Origin: Lolium rigidum
Taxonomy: Eukaryota > Streptophyta > Magnoliopsida > Poales > Poaceae
Assembly: GCF_022539505.1 (NCBI RefSeq)
Contig: NC_061513.1
Coordinates: 350,281,696 to 350,345,695 of the forward strand
Length of the DNA: 64,000 nt
Direction of reading: 5' to 3'
Shown here: positions 51,905 through 62,879 of the stretch, piece by piece
Position numbering within the stretch: the stretch's first letter is position 1
Layout of the letters: every line of letters begins with the position of its first letter
Program-made: the position numbers and the translations under genes
The notes under the pieces: generated by a model
Told to the model about the DNA's origin: nothing
What the model saw: the letters and a program-made list of their open reading frames with translations, nothing else
Database searches by the model: none

Positions 51905-51990
51905 TTGATATTTGATAACTATACTCCAACTCCTGCTCCTTCTGATATTTTGCCTACTCCTTGTCGCTCGAGGAAAATCCTTGGTAACAC
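51905..51990 (+). pseudogene. Downstream antisense exon of E, cut by F
   Basis: After TTTCAG, TTGATATTTGATAAC matches the start of the downstream exon of F (56793, TTAATATTTGATAAC). The reading frame ends where F inserts. So F disrupted the second antisense block of E but left the six-exon gene whole. Confidence 0.55.
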
Positions 51991-52379
51991 TGTGAAAAGG
52001 TATTAACTTGTCAATGCCTACGGATCGTAGACTAGGGTTTTAGTTAGAAGTAGAGGGCAAGTAGATCTCGAAGGTTTCAGCCGAAAAGTACTCGACGATT
52101 GTAAAGCTAGGGTTTGGGAAAACAATGATTCGATCCTTTCTTCGTCCCTAGACTCCCCTTATATAGGAGGCGGAGCCGAGGGATTCATGTTTGTACAAGT
52201 TACGTAGTCCGGGAAGGTTTCTAACTCATCCCGCAAGATTACAAATAACACTTCCTATTACAACTCTAGCTTTCCTTAATTATATCTTGGGCTTCCGAAT
52301 CTTCTTATTCTTCGGGTAGTGGGCCTTCAGTAAACCCCGGGTACTATCTTTGGCAGGCCCATTGGGGATGCCTATGTCA
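51991..52379 (-). repeat. 3' LTR of element F
   Basis: This 389-bp LTR is highly similar to 47228-47613. It begins TGACATAGG and ends CTTTTCACA on the minus strand. Confidence 0.85.
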
Positions 52380-52391
52380 GTAGCCCCCGAG
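52380..52391 (-). other. Polypurine tract of element F
   Basis: CTCGGGGGCTAC on the minus strand lies next to the LTR start, as in E. Confidence 0.7.
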
Positions 52392-52913
52392 ATTTTGCTT
52401 GAATCGTAGAGTCAGGGAAAATCTCCACTGTTTATTTTTATTTGACAACTTCAACTTCTCTATATTTCTTCACATAAATTTCTATATTGCACAGGGATAA
52501 TGGTAGTTGGGGCTAGTTCATCTGACGGATCTGGTACTAGTTAACTGCTCTAGTGGCAATCCGCAAAAACCTACTTCAAGATCACGTCCCTGGACATGAT
52601 CTCGGGATACTGGTGTAAACTTCGACAGGTGCCGCTTAAGGTCTTACCATTCTGTCGAGTCCCAGTTAAATTTAGCGGGTACCTAACGCGTCCGTTAGGA
52701 TTTTTCTTCGTATCTGTTGATACGGATAAAAGTAGCAAACCGACGTCAGAGACGGCGCCACGCCACACAGAACGAATCTGGGGTCTTACCTTCGCAAATT
52801 TGCGGCATTCAGAAATTGATCGCAACTTTTGGCGTTCTGAGAATATATTGTCGAGTGCTTATTCGGCTGTTGGAATGGCACATTTTATTGAGTCAAGGAT
52901 GACTTATATTGCT

Positions 52914-53430
52914 CTCCCGATGGGAGTATATGCAGAGTTATTTATAACTCGAAATATACTCTTTTGCCCTGCTATCTTTCTTTTTCTCTCTTTTTTTTAA
53001 TGATTTCATCGGGTACGCGAGCAGCGTTCCCGATGGGAGTAGCCCCCGAGGCTACAGCCAAGGACTTGTACTTGGTTGTAGGCACCACGCCTTATGCCAC
53101 TATATACTTTTTTTTTATATCTCCCGATACTTTCATAATTTCTCGGGTGCGCGAACAGCGCTCCCGATGGGAGTAGCCCCCGAGGCTACAGCCAAGAACT
53201 AGTGCTTGGTTGTAGGCTCAACACTTTAATGCATCGTGTCGCTATATTGTCATTCCTTCTCGAACTTTTATATCTATCGGGGGCGCGAACAGCGTTCCCG
53301 ATGGGAGTAGCCCCCGAGGCTATGAACAAATGCTTGCGTTTGATCATAGGCTCCCGCCGTTTCTATATTGTCACACTCGAACTTTTTCTTTTCTTCAAAG
53401 TAGCCCCCGAGCATTTGGGCAAAAACTTGT
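52914..53430 (-). repeat. Repeat array with polypurine-tract motif, element F
   Basis: The 12-mer recurs at 53039-53050, 53173-53184, 53307-53318 and 53400-53411. The first three are exactly 134 bp apart, and F has one more full unit than E. Each unit carries GCGAACAGCG and CGATGGGAGTAG, and the first two units carry a foldable TACAGCCAAG / CTTGGTTGTA pair. Confidence 0.88.
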
Positions 53431-53761
53431 ATTTGATCAAATGCTCACCAATATATTTTTTATGTCGCCTTTTTATGAAGCTATTGAGGCGAATTTTTCT
53501 TCTGCCAAGGTGACGTTATTGCTGACGATAGCCACGATTTCGAGTTCGAAAATCGCGAGAAGTTTTCTTCCGCTGCCTTGCGGGCCCAAAGTAACCATTA
53601 TCTTGACACGTCGTGCAAGTTGGGGACACACGTCCTCCGCTTTTCCTGGCGCACGTACCGTAACTTCTCAATGTTAAGATACTGTTTTACCCTTGTCTTC
53701 ACGTGGTTATCATCTGCCGCACACTTTTTCCATCCAACGGTTCGCCGCTTCACCGCACCTC

Positions 53762-53768
53762 TATATAA
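53762..53768 (+). promoter_or_regulatory. TATA box of the antisense gene in F
   Basis: TATATAA lies 128 bp upstream of the ATG at 53897, the same spacing as in E. A CT-rich leader follows. Confidence 0.65.
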
Positions 53769-53896
53769 GATCTCCTTCTTCTTCCTCGGGCACTTCCGCT
53801 CGCGCCGTTCCCCTGCTTTCATCTACGAAACTTCCTCCTGCGCCCTACAACTCCTAGAGCTCATCTCTTCCCAGCTGCACTCCTGCGCCATTGTTG

Positions 53897-56607
53897 ATGC
53901 CACCACGTCGCTTAACCAGGCACAGCATGCCGGAATCCTCCATGGCCGCTGTAGATCTCGGAAGCGCCGAGTGGGAAAGGTCTAAAATTTCCACCCAGGA
54001 CGTCAATCTTTTGAAGAAACTGGGAATCAGCAAGAAGCCGAAGGCGCTGTGCTTTCCTAGTGAAGAAAGCTACCCAGCCCCTCCAATGGGGTATCGGGTA
54101 AGTTTTATCGACCATCTCATCCGCGGTCTTTCCGCCCCCATTCATCATTTCCTCCGTGGATTGCTTTTTGTTTATGGTCTTCAACTTCACCACCTCACGC
54201 CCAACTCTATCCTCCATATCTCCATTTTCATCACCCTCTGTGAGGCCTTCCTTGGCGTCCAACCTAACTGGGCGCTATGGAAGCGCATTTTCTTTTGCCA
54301 CCGTAATGGCTCCCCCAATGTCGCCTATAATATAGGTGGCGTTGTAATTTCCGTTCGCCCCACAGTCGACTACTTCGACGTCAAACTCCCTGACTCAGTT
54401 CAAGGGTGGCGCAAGAAGTGGTTGTACATTCAGGAGGAGAACCATGGATGTGCTGAAGACAACATCCCTCCTTTTGATGGTGCCGAGAAAATTCTTCGCC
54501 GCCGCTCCTGGGACGCAGAGGCTACCGAAGAAGAAAAAATAGCGACAGAAGCCCTAATGACCCGCATCCATGAGTTGCAGAATACTCGCGGCAAAGAGTT
54601 ATCAGGTATTCAAATCACGGCATATTTTCTCAGAACCAGAGTGCAACCGCTCCAGGCTCGCAAACATCCTCTCTGGGAATATGCTGGCGACAAGGACGCA
54701 GATCGGTTGTCAGCGGATTTAGAGGTCAAGGATTTAGAAAAACTTGTCCGAAAAATCTCGTCTCTCAGCAAAAAAGATTCTGTCCCTTCTTCTTGTCGTG
54801 TAAAACCATTCAGTGCCACCAATCCACTCCCCAAGGTAAACTTTGTCTCGTAATTTGCTATTGCTTTGCTGTCTTTTTATTTCCCTGCTTTTTGACATCT
54901 TTCCCTGCTTTTTGTATAGGACCATCCAAATCCTGTCTCGCTTCCTCCGCTTCCTGAAGGTGGAGACGTCGAGGAAAGGGCCATTGTCACTGACGACAAT
55001 CAAGATGCTCCTTCTTTTGTGAATGAACCCGTGGATTCTCTAAGATCTGCGGGATCTTCTGAAAAGGAAGCTGCCTCCGAAGGCGCTACATCGGCACAAT
55101 CTCCTCCTCCTGCTGTTTCTCCAAGGAACAAAAGGAAAAGGAATAGTGCCGAAGATTCCAGCACCTCCAAAGCCGAAGAAGTTGGTCCTTCACGTCAGAA
55201 GGCAACTTATGATCCATATCTTGAATCCCTCATCAGCTCGTAAGTCACCTCTAGTTCCCCTTATTTTGTACTCGAAGATTTTTGTCTGTCTTGCTTTTTT
55301 ATGCTGTCGTCTTTTAACCCAGTGATGATGAGGAAGAACTACCAACTCTTGATGTGGCTGCTCGAACGAGTACGTCACATACTTTAGTTGTTTCGGAGAC
55401 GCCAGTTGAAGGAGAGGAATCCTCGCCTCCTCAACTAAACGTTGGCGCTCCTACTCCTTCAAGCCCCCTTGTCCCTTTACCAAAAAGGACGAGGGTGGAA
55501 ACGGTCGTGGAGCCTACCCTCCAATTGGGTGGCTCCTCCAATCCTCTCTTGGATGATGTAAGTTTTTAATTTGCTTGTTACTATCTTTACTTCCTCTGTT
55601 TTGCTTCTTTATGCCTTTATTTTTTCCCATACCGACGTTTTCTTTCTTTGTCCTTTGTCAGCCTATGATCCAAGAGCTTGTTCGTATCGGTGCCCAATTC
55701 GTTGGGTACCGTGAATATGCCAGCAAGACTAAAGGTAACAACCTTATAATGACTTGTTTTATAACTTCCTGCTCCTGTCTTGTCGCAATTTTGACGATTC
55801 TTTACTATCTTGACAGAGAAACTTGCAGAAGCCAACAAGCTTTTCGACACACTTGCTCAGAAACTGGAGCAGAGTGAAACGGCTCGCAAGAAGGCTGAAC
55901 TCGACTCTAGCCAAGCTAAAGCGGAGGCTGAAGAGGCCAAGGCGAAAGCCGCTGGCATCGAAGATCTGCAGAGAAGACTTGATGACGCCGAAACTGCTTT
56001 GAACGAGCACAAGGCCGCCCAGGATACTCGTGAAAAGGCGATCATCAAGCGCTTGACCACACAGAATCGGCGCTTCCTTGGTAATTTTGTTGATCCCTTC
56101 TATCTTTTTTAGACTTGAATTTCCTCGCCTACTGTCGACCAACATATATTTTCTGCGACAGGTAAAACAAACCAAGATTTTGAGCTTGAAGATCCCGACA
56201 ATGATCCTCTTCTTGACGCACTCTCCTTCCTGGAGTTTCATGGAGTTGAAGTTCGTGAAGGCATGGAACATGCTGACACAGGATTATCAAGGCTGTTCCC
56301 CTACTTCTTCCCGAAGAAAGAGGAGCCCAAGACTTTCCTTGCTCTTGCCAAGGACTTCAATCCACCCGAAGATCTTGGACTGAAGATGCGGCAGGAGAAC
56401 ATGAAGATTGCTGTCGAGAGCACTGTTGCCTTGGTCGCGGACAGCCAACAAACTGTTGACTGGATGAAAGTTGGCGACACCGACCAGATAGAGCAAGCGA
56501 AATGGCGATCCTTGATCAAGGCAGCTAAACCCAATACGAAGAAAATCCTGGCCTATCTCGGGATCAAGCCATCTTCAACTCCTAGCTCATCAAGGCCGGA
56601 GGTCTAG
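53897..56607 (+). CDS. Antisense gene of element F, six exons, 758 aa
   Basis: Exons are 53897-54835, 54920-55239, 55323-55557, 55662-55734, 55817-56080 and 56162-56607. Exon 2 (320 bp) and exon 4 (73 bp) are the same length as in E, and all intron phases agree. The product is MPPRRLTRHSMPES... with the PF04195-type core VSFIDHLIRGLSAPIHHFLR and NPNWALWKRIFF-like sequence (VQPNWALWKRIFF) in exon 1. A Ser/Glu/Lys linker with SPRNKRKRN follows, then a strong coiled coil in exon 5 (EANKLFDTLAQKLEQSE) and a C-terminal domain ending KPSSTPSSSRPEV. The frame is fully open with good splice sites. Compared with E, differences are mostly substitutions, including many conservative ones, as expected if coding function was kept until the insertions. 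Function unknown. Confidence 0.77.
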
Positions 56608-56792
56608 TTGAATGCCTCTTCTTTTTCTTTACTTGTTGTTTGTTTCTTTTGCTATTGTCGCCATGTTAGCTTTGGCGATAATTACTTAGTAATCCTTTTG
56701 GAGAACTCCTTCTGTAATATCTATGTAAATTTCTTGAAGATCAATGAAATTCTACCTTGCACCATCATTGATCCTGAGAATTTCTTTTCCAG

Positions 56793-57787
56793 TTAATATT
56801 TGATAACTACTCCACCAATCCTTGTTCCGCCGAAACTTCGCCTGCTTCTTCATTCTCGAAGAAAGCACTAGTCAGAGATAACCTCATCGAAGGTTCTTCA
56901 AGCGAACATTTGTCGCAAGATTTGCAAGAACTTCGACAACAACTTCAATCCATGAAAAAACAAACTTTGGCAATGATGGAACAATCTCGAAAATCATCTG
57001 AAAGAGAGAAAATTGCTCTCCAACAAGCCAAAGAGGCCATAGCTGCCAAGGACGATGCCGTTTCTGAAGCTAAAAAAGCAGCTTCTCGAGAAAATTCCAT
57101 GCTTGAATTGATGAATGAGGCTCGTTGTCGATATATCTCGGTAATTTACTTCGAACCAGAGCTTCTACTATGTGTCTGCTGTATCCTTTTTTGAGATCTT
57201 CATGCTATCGTTAAATAGGTTCCTTTCTCGATGCTGCTGCCGAAGATGATAGGGTAAATACGAGGACCAACTTACTCGTCAATCTCTCCCTTGACCACGG
57301 CTGTTTGTTCTGGGCTACTCCAGAAAGGACCCGACAGATCGTCAGATTCCAAGACCACGCCTGCCAGGTTCGTGATTTCCTGGATTCCTGTACCAGAACC
57401 TTGTCATTGGTTTATAAAACATTGTTTCCTCGGAACGAAACACCCGATACTCTTCTTGGCTTGATGGAGAAGTTTAAAGATGCCCCGAGGATCCACGACT
57501 TTATTCGGGCACAGCTTTGTGCTGGTGCTAGGTTTGCTATGATCATGATCAAAATCTGCCACCCTAAGTTTGATATGAGCCAAATTATCCCCAAGTGCTT
57601 GGCGAAGATGGCGAAAAAGAAAAGGGATGTTAGCAAACTTGACGATTATGTAACCCCTGTAGCTGAAGCTATGATGGACGAACTTCTTCGGAGAGATTCT
57701 GAGTTCTTCGTGAGAGGCAGCTATGCTGAGCATAGCACTCGTTCTTCAAATCGGATGTCCATAGATAACATACTAGGCCACTACTAA
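56793..57787 (+). CDS. Second antisense coding block of element F
   Basis: After TTTTCCAG an open frame (56793 to about 57140) encodes a Gln/Lys-rich coiled coil (LRQQLQSMKKQTLAMMEQSR). A second exon starts near 57219 after AATAG and reads FLDAAAEDDRVNTRTNLLVN, then VYKTLFPRNETPDTLLGLME, and ends at 57787. The later part resembles the conserved C-terminal domain of the same antisense protein group. The first exon's obvious donor (57141) is out of phase with exon 2; a donor about 11 bases earlier would fit. It may be a separate gene or an alternative 3' end of the six-exon gene. Confidence 0.45.
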
Positions 57788-58140
57788 CTTCTCTTCTTCG
57801 TTGAATTTTTCTTCAAGAATTGTTTCTTGTATATTGTCGTCATGTTCTATATTGTACAGTCGATAAACTATTTTTTCCTTGTTGAGACCCCAAGTGTCTT
57901 GGTATCGTCTTTATTTATTGTATGCGTGAGGTTTTCAAACCAAAGCGTCTAAATTGTATTGAGCATACTATATTTGCGGGTATGAGCCCCCGTGCCTTAT
58001 TTTTATTGATTGCAATCTTGTATCTTGGTCTTATTTTGTGAGGTGTTTGTGCACCATGGCGAAATATTGTCGGGAGTATGTCTTTGCAAGTCTGAGGCGT
58101 AAACCCCCGAGCCTGCCGAAGAAATGTATATCTCAACTAT
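57788..58140 (-). other. Internal F sequence up to the break
   Basis: No coding region is supported. Variants of the CCCCCGAG motif occur near 57982 and 58105. F similarity ends at about 58140. Confidence 0.45.
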
Positions 58141-58384
58141 CTCAACGTTGTGGTTCATGTTCGTAGGTAGATTAGATCTCTCTCGAAAACCCTAAACCAC
58201 GTAAAATATGCAAACCAAATTAGAGACGTCTAACTTGTTTTTGCAGGGTTTGGTGATGTGATATGGCCATAATGTGATGATGAATATGTATGAGATGATC
58301 ATTATTGTATTGTGGCAACCGGCAGGAGCCTTATGGTTGTCTTTAAATTTCATGTTGAGTAGTATTTCAAAGTAGTTGTAATAG

Positions 58385-58588
58385 TTGCTACATGAGGTGA
58401 ACAACCATGAAGACGGCGCCATGGACCTTGACGCTACGCCGACGATGATGGAGATCATGCCCGAAGATGATGGAGATCATGTCCGTGCTTTGGAGATGAA
58501 GATCAAAAGCGCAAAGACAAAAGGGCCATATCATATCACATATGAACTGCATGTGATGTTAATCCTTTATGCATCTTATTTTGCTTAG
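58385..58588 (+). other. Leader ORF of the Copia element
   Basis: A 67-codon ORF in the leader is rich in Met, Asp and Glu (MEIMPEDDGDHVRALEMKIK). It lies in a region conserved among Angela-type elements. Whether it is translated is unknown. Confidence 0.35.
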
Positions 58589-59039
58589 ATCGCGATGATA
58601 GCATTATAAGATGATCCCTCACATTAATATCAAGATAATAAAGTGTTCTCCCCTCGTATGCACCGTTGTGACAGTTCGTCGTTTCGAAGCATCTCGTGAT
58701 GATCGGATGTGATAGACTCAACGTTCACATACAACGGGTGTAAGCCATGTTGCACACGCGGAATACTTGGGTTTGCTTGACGAGCCTAGCATGTACAGAC
58801 ATGACCTCGGAACAACGGAAACCGAAAGGTTGAACACGAGTCATATGGATGATATGATCAACATGTTGATGTTCACCATTGAAGCTACATCATCTCACGT
58901 GATGATCGGTTTTGGTGTAGTGGATTTGGATCGTGTACCACTTAACAACTATGAGGGATGTTGTATTAAGTGGGAGTTCATTAGTAATTAGATTAAAACA
59001 TGAACTAATTATCATAAACATAGTCTGAGTAGTATTTTG

Positions 59040-62000
59040 AATTAATTTTGTACTATTGGCATCCGTTTTCTACCATGCGCTAGTCTTGTTATTGAGATAG
59101 AAATACTGTTAAAATCTGATAAGAAACTTTATGAATTGGTACCGTATTGTTAAAGAATCAAGAATTAATTAAGTCCTATTGCAAACTTTTAGTAAACCTC
59201 ACATTGTTGATTCAAAGAGCTATGGTTTCAATTAGTACCTAAAGTTATCTTGTCTCCGTGAAACTTGAAGTTCAAATTTGTTTGAAAAGTAAGGAGCTGA
59301 AAATTTAGTTTTCAGAAATAATCAAGGTATGAGATATAAGTGATATCTAAGACCTTGTTGCAAGATGATAGAATATATTTTGGTGAGACTACATGAACTC
59401 ATAAGTTTTATGGGAATGTACGAAGGTTGAAGACGCAAGGCGTCACAATCCTCCAACTATTGGGGCACTAACGATATTCACATATCCATGAAGTGACCAT
59501 CCTTAATATGCACCGTTGCTAAGACTCGTCGTTTCGAAGCATCACGTGATGATCGGGTGTGATAGATTCTACGTGTGCATACAACGGGTGCAAGCTAGAT
59601 TTGCACATGCAAATACCAAGGTTAAAACTTTATGAGCCTAGCATGTACAGACATGGTCTCAGAAAGTCATCATGATACAATGGATAAATTTATGAGTGAA
59701 ATTGTTCATCATATTACAAGGTTACTAATAGTGAAATCTGGAACACTTGTCATATGATGATCAACTTCAAAGTAAGAACCTCAAGGTTATTGGGATTTGA
59801 CCAACAAACCTAGAAGTTATTGATGTTGAAGTGTTTTTCTGAATAATGAGGAAAGCTAAAAGAGAAACTGCAAAAGATATTTTGGCAAAAAGAAAGAAAA
59901 GACTAGAAAGTCTAGCTCAGGTGTATATAAATGATATACATGTTATGGTTGTATTCCTAGTTAGGTCACACTATGAAATTCTTGGGTATTAGTACTATAT
60001 TGGTTGGTATGAAGTGTCATACAAAACAACGCAATACAAGAATACAATGGCCTAAGTGACTGACAAGAAATATGATAGGAATGCACGTCTGGAACAAAAT
60101 AAAGTGTTATTATGTTCGTCGTTAGCATTCTATCTAGCCTTTAGACTTTATAATAAAGAACTTAATAATTGTTATTTTGCTCTGGTCAAATGAAAACAAT
60201 GAGTTGTTTAAATTATGACATTACTCCATGTACGATGGATAAGTTATTATAAATCTTAATGGTGAAACACACATACATAACACTGACGCTAAAATGCCGT
60301 AAGGCAAATAATTTGAATTCCACTTATTTGTGGAACCGCCATTTAGGTCATGTTAGAAAGGAACGCATGAAGGAACTCCATGCAAATGGATTTTTGGAGT
60401 CATTTGATTTTTTGAATCGTTTGGCGCTTGCAAAATCTTTTCTAAAAAGTAATGACTGAAATACCGTTCATAGGCCAAGAGTTGAACGGGCAACTAACTT
60501 AGTGAAAACATACATAATGATATATGTGGTTCACTGGGCATAGTTGTGTGCGGGAGATTCTTCTACTTCATGAAAACTTTCAACAATGAATTGAGTATAT
60601 ATGTGGATATATTCAATAAGGAAGAAGTTTGAAATATTTGAATGGATTCAAATAAATTTCAGCATGAAGTGGAAATCATCGTAATAAAAAAAAATCAAAT
60701 ATCTATGATTGGATCATGGTGAAAATATTTGAATTACCAGTTTTAGCGAACATCTAAGAGAGTCATGAAATTGTTCTACAACTCACATTTCTTGGAGTAT
60801 CATAATGATGATATAGTATCCGAGAGATGTATCCAAACCTTGTTGGATTAATGATGAGATAAAATATTATGACGCCATTATATTTTTGTTGATTATGCTT
60901 TAGTGACTACCGCTTTTACACTGAATAGAGCATCATCATGATCCGTTGAAATGACACCATACAAGTTATGGTATGGGTATAAACCCTAATAGTTTTTTCT
61001 ATTTTGGTCTAAAAGTTTACAACCAAAATCGGATGAATGTCTTTGTTGGTTATCCCAGAGATTTAATTGGGAATTCTTCCCACGAGACAAAGACAAAAGT
61101 GTTTGTCAATGTTTCTTATTTCTGAGAAATTGTTTCTAGTGAAGTATTTGAGTGGGAGGACAATAGAACTTGATAAGGTTTATGAACCTGAGCATAATGA
61201 TCAGAGTAGCACAGCATCGGAATTGGTTCCGGAAGCGGCTACATCGATCATAGCTCCCATGACTACATAGTGTTTTAGCCATGGAGATCGAAGTACATAT
61301 TGAACCTTGTAGGTATGGTTTACTTTGTGATCAAATAAATGATTTGTGGACAAAGGATTGATTTTGAACAATGATAAACCAACTACAAACAAAGAAGTTA
61401 TGATGGGCCCTGACTCCGTTAAAATGGCCATGCGCCATGAAATCCATAATAGATGAATACTTTTTGAAAGTAAATGGATCTATAGACTTGGATGAAATAT
61501 CCTTAAAGAAGCTCAACTTGTCGAAAAGTAGTTTACGACAAAGTTCAAAGAGTTGACTATGATAAGATTAGATCTTCCGTAGCAATGCTTATAGTCTATG
61601 TGGATTATTCTAGTAATCACTACATATTTATTTTATGAGATATGCTAGTAGGATGGCAAAATACATTACTTATCAGAAGTGTGTATTAAAGGTGTATACA
61701 AGATACAACCAAGAGTTTTGCTGGTCCGTGGAATACTAGATAGGTATACGAACTTCAATTGGATGAAGTAAGTATCACGGAGTTGGAATCTTCACTAGAT
61801 GAAATAGTCAAAGAGTTTTTGATTTCATCAGAGACGATGAAGAGGCTTGCATTTGCAAGAAATTAAGTGGGAGCGCTAAGACACATTTATAATACTTTAT
61901 GTAGGTGACATATAGTTGGTTATAAATGATGTAATTATATACTTGATTAAAAAGGTTTCATTGAGAATTAACTTCAATGAAAGGATATGGATCGAAACAA

Positions 62001-62866
62001 ATTTAGTGTCAAGATCTATGAAGATAGATTGAAACACATAAATAAGTTTAAGTCAAAGTACATAGGATGGATATTGAAGTAGTTCAATATAGAAATATTA
62101 AGAAAATGTTCTTGTCATGTGAAGGTTTAACAAGACTTGAGTGTATCTGACACTCGATGAGTAAAAACACATGAGTGATTTTAGATCACGAATAATATGT
62201 ACAAAATCAGATATCTTGTGCTCTAAAATGTTATGAGCATATACCTGAATGATTCATGAGATGATCATTGAACGACAGTAAGAATATCCTTGAGTACTTT
62301 AGAAGAACCAAGGATATATATATAGTTTTGTATGGAGAAATGACAAACAAATCGCTGTAAGGTGATTACACCGATATTTGTTTTCTCACATATAAAATAT
62401 AATTTCAATCTCAAATTGGACTGAGTGTTGTTTAAAAGTAGCACAATGAGTTGGAAGTTGTCTATGCTAGATTTAGAAGAGTTCTAAATATTGTGACGGA
62501 TTCTACAAAAGAAGGCAGAGTATGTCATTGTTTTGACAATGACAAAGGATGTTAAGTCAAGAGGTTCTTTGAGAACTTGGTGGAGTTCCGACAGAGTCAG
62601 AACTTTGAAGCTATATTGTGTGTGACAATATTAGTGACATATTTCAGACCGCGGAATTAAGGTTCCACCAGAAGACCAAACATATTTAATGCTGACTCAT
62701 TTGAAAATGAGTGATGCGTTGAGACGTAAATGAATTACAAAATACATACGTTTCTGAGCATGTCAGATCCGTTGACTAAAGCTCTCCCTAGGGCAAAGCA
62801 TGACCAACATCAGAATGCCATGGGTGTTAGGTATATTACAATGTAATCTAGATTATTGACTCTAGT
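59040..62866 (+). pseudogene. Degraded Copia gag-pol
   Basis: Only scraps of the polyprotein remain readable. The clearest is the pre-integrase domain at about 60316-60410 (YLWNRHLGHVRKERMKELHA). Further downstream come pieces of the integrase-RT spacer (about 61143-61220) and reverse transcriptase (about 61500-61900), where the active-site region reads close to VGDI instead of YVDD. Stops and frameshifts occur throughout, so no protein can be made. Gag is largely deleted. Confidence 0.7.
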
Positions 62867-62879
62867 GCAAGTGGGAGAC

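Larger units (their letters stand above)
47228..51990 (-). mobile_element. Gypsy element E (same family as D), 3' part
   Basis: On the minus strand the visible order ends with antisense gene, repeat array, polypurine tract and 3' LTR (47228-47613). The rest of E lies beyond F, which is inserted at 51990/51991, or is lost. The antisense gene between pol and the 3' LTR is the layout known for Tat-lineage Gypsy elements of plants (for example Grande). The lineage is inferred, as no polymerase is visible. Confidence 0.75.
51991..58140 (-). mobile_element. Gypsy element F (same family), inserted in E
   Basis: The 3' LTR (51991-52379), polypurine tract, repeat array and antisense gene follow the same order as in E. 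F's LTR edge interrupts the downstream exon of E at 51990. No primer-binding site lies at 51990, so this is F's 3' end and not E's 5' LTR. The 5' part of F, including gag-pol, is not in the window; similarity stops near 58140 where the Copia element begins. Confidence 0.75.

Noticed and set aside
51991..52379. 5' LTR of element E
   Set aside because: No primer-binding site follows on the minus strand; the neighbour is an interrupted exon, so this LTR belongs to a second element, F.
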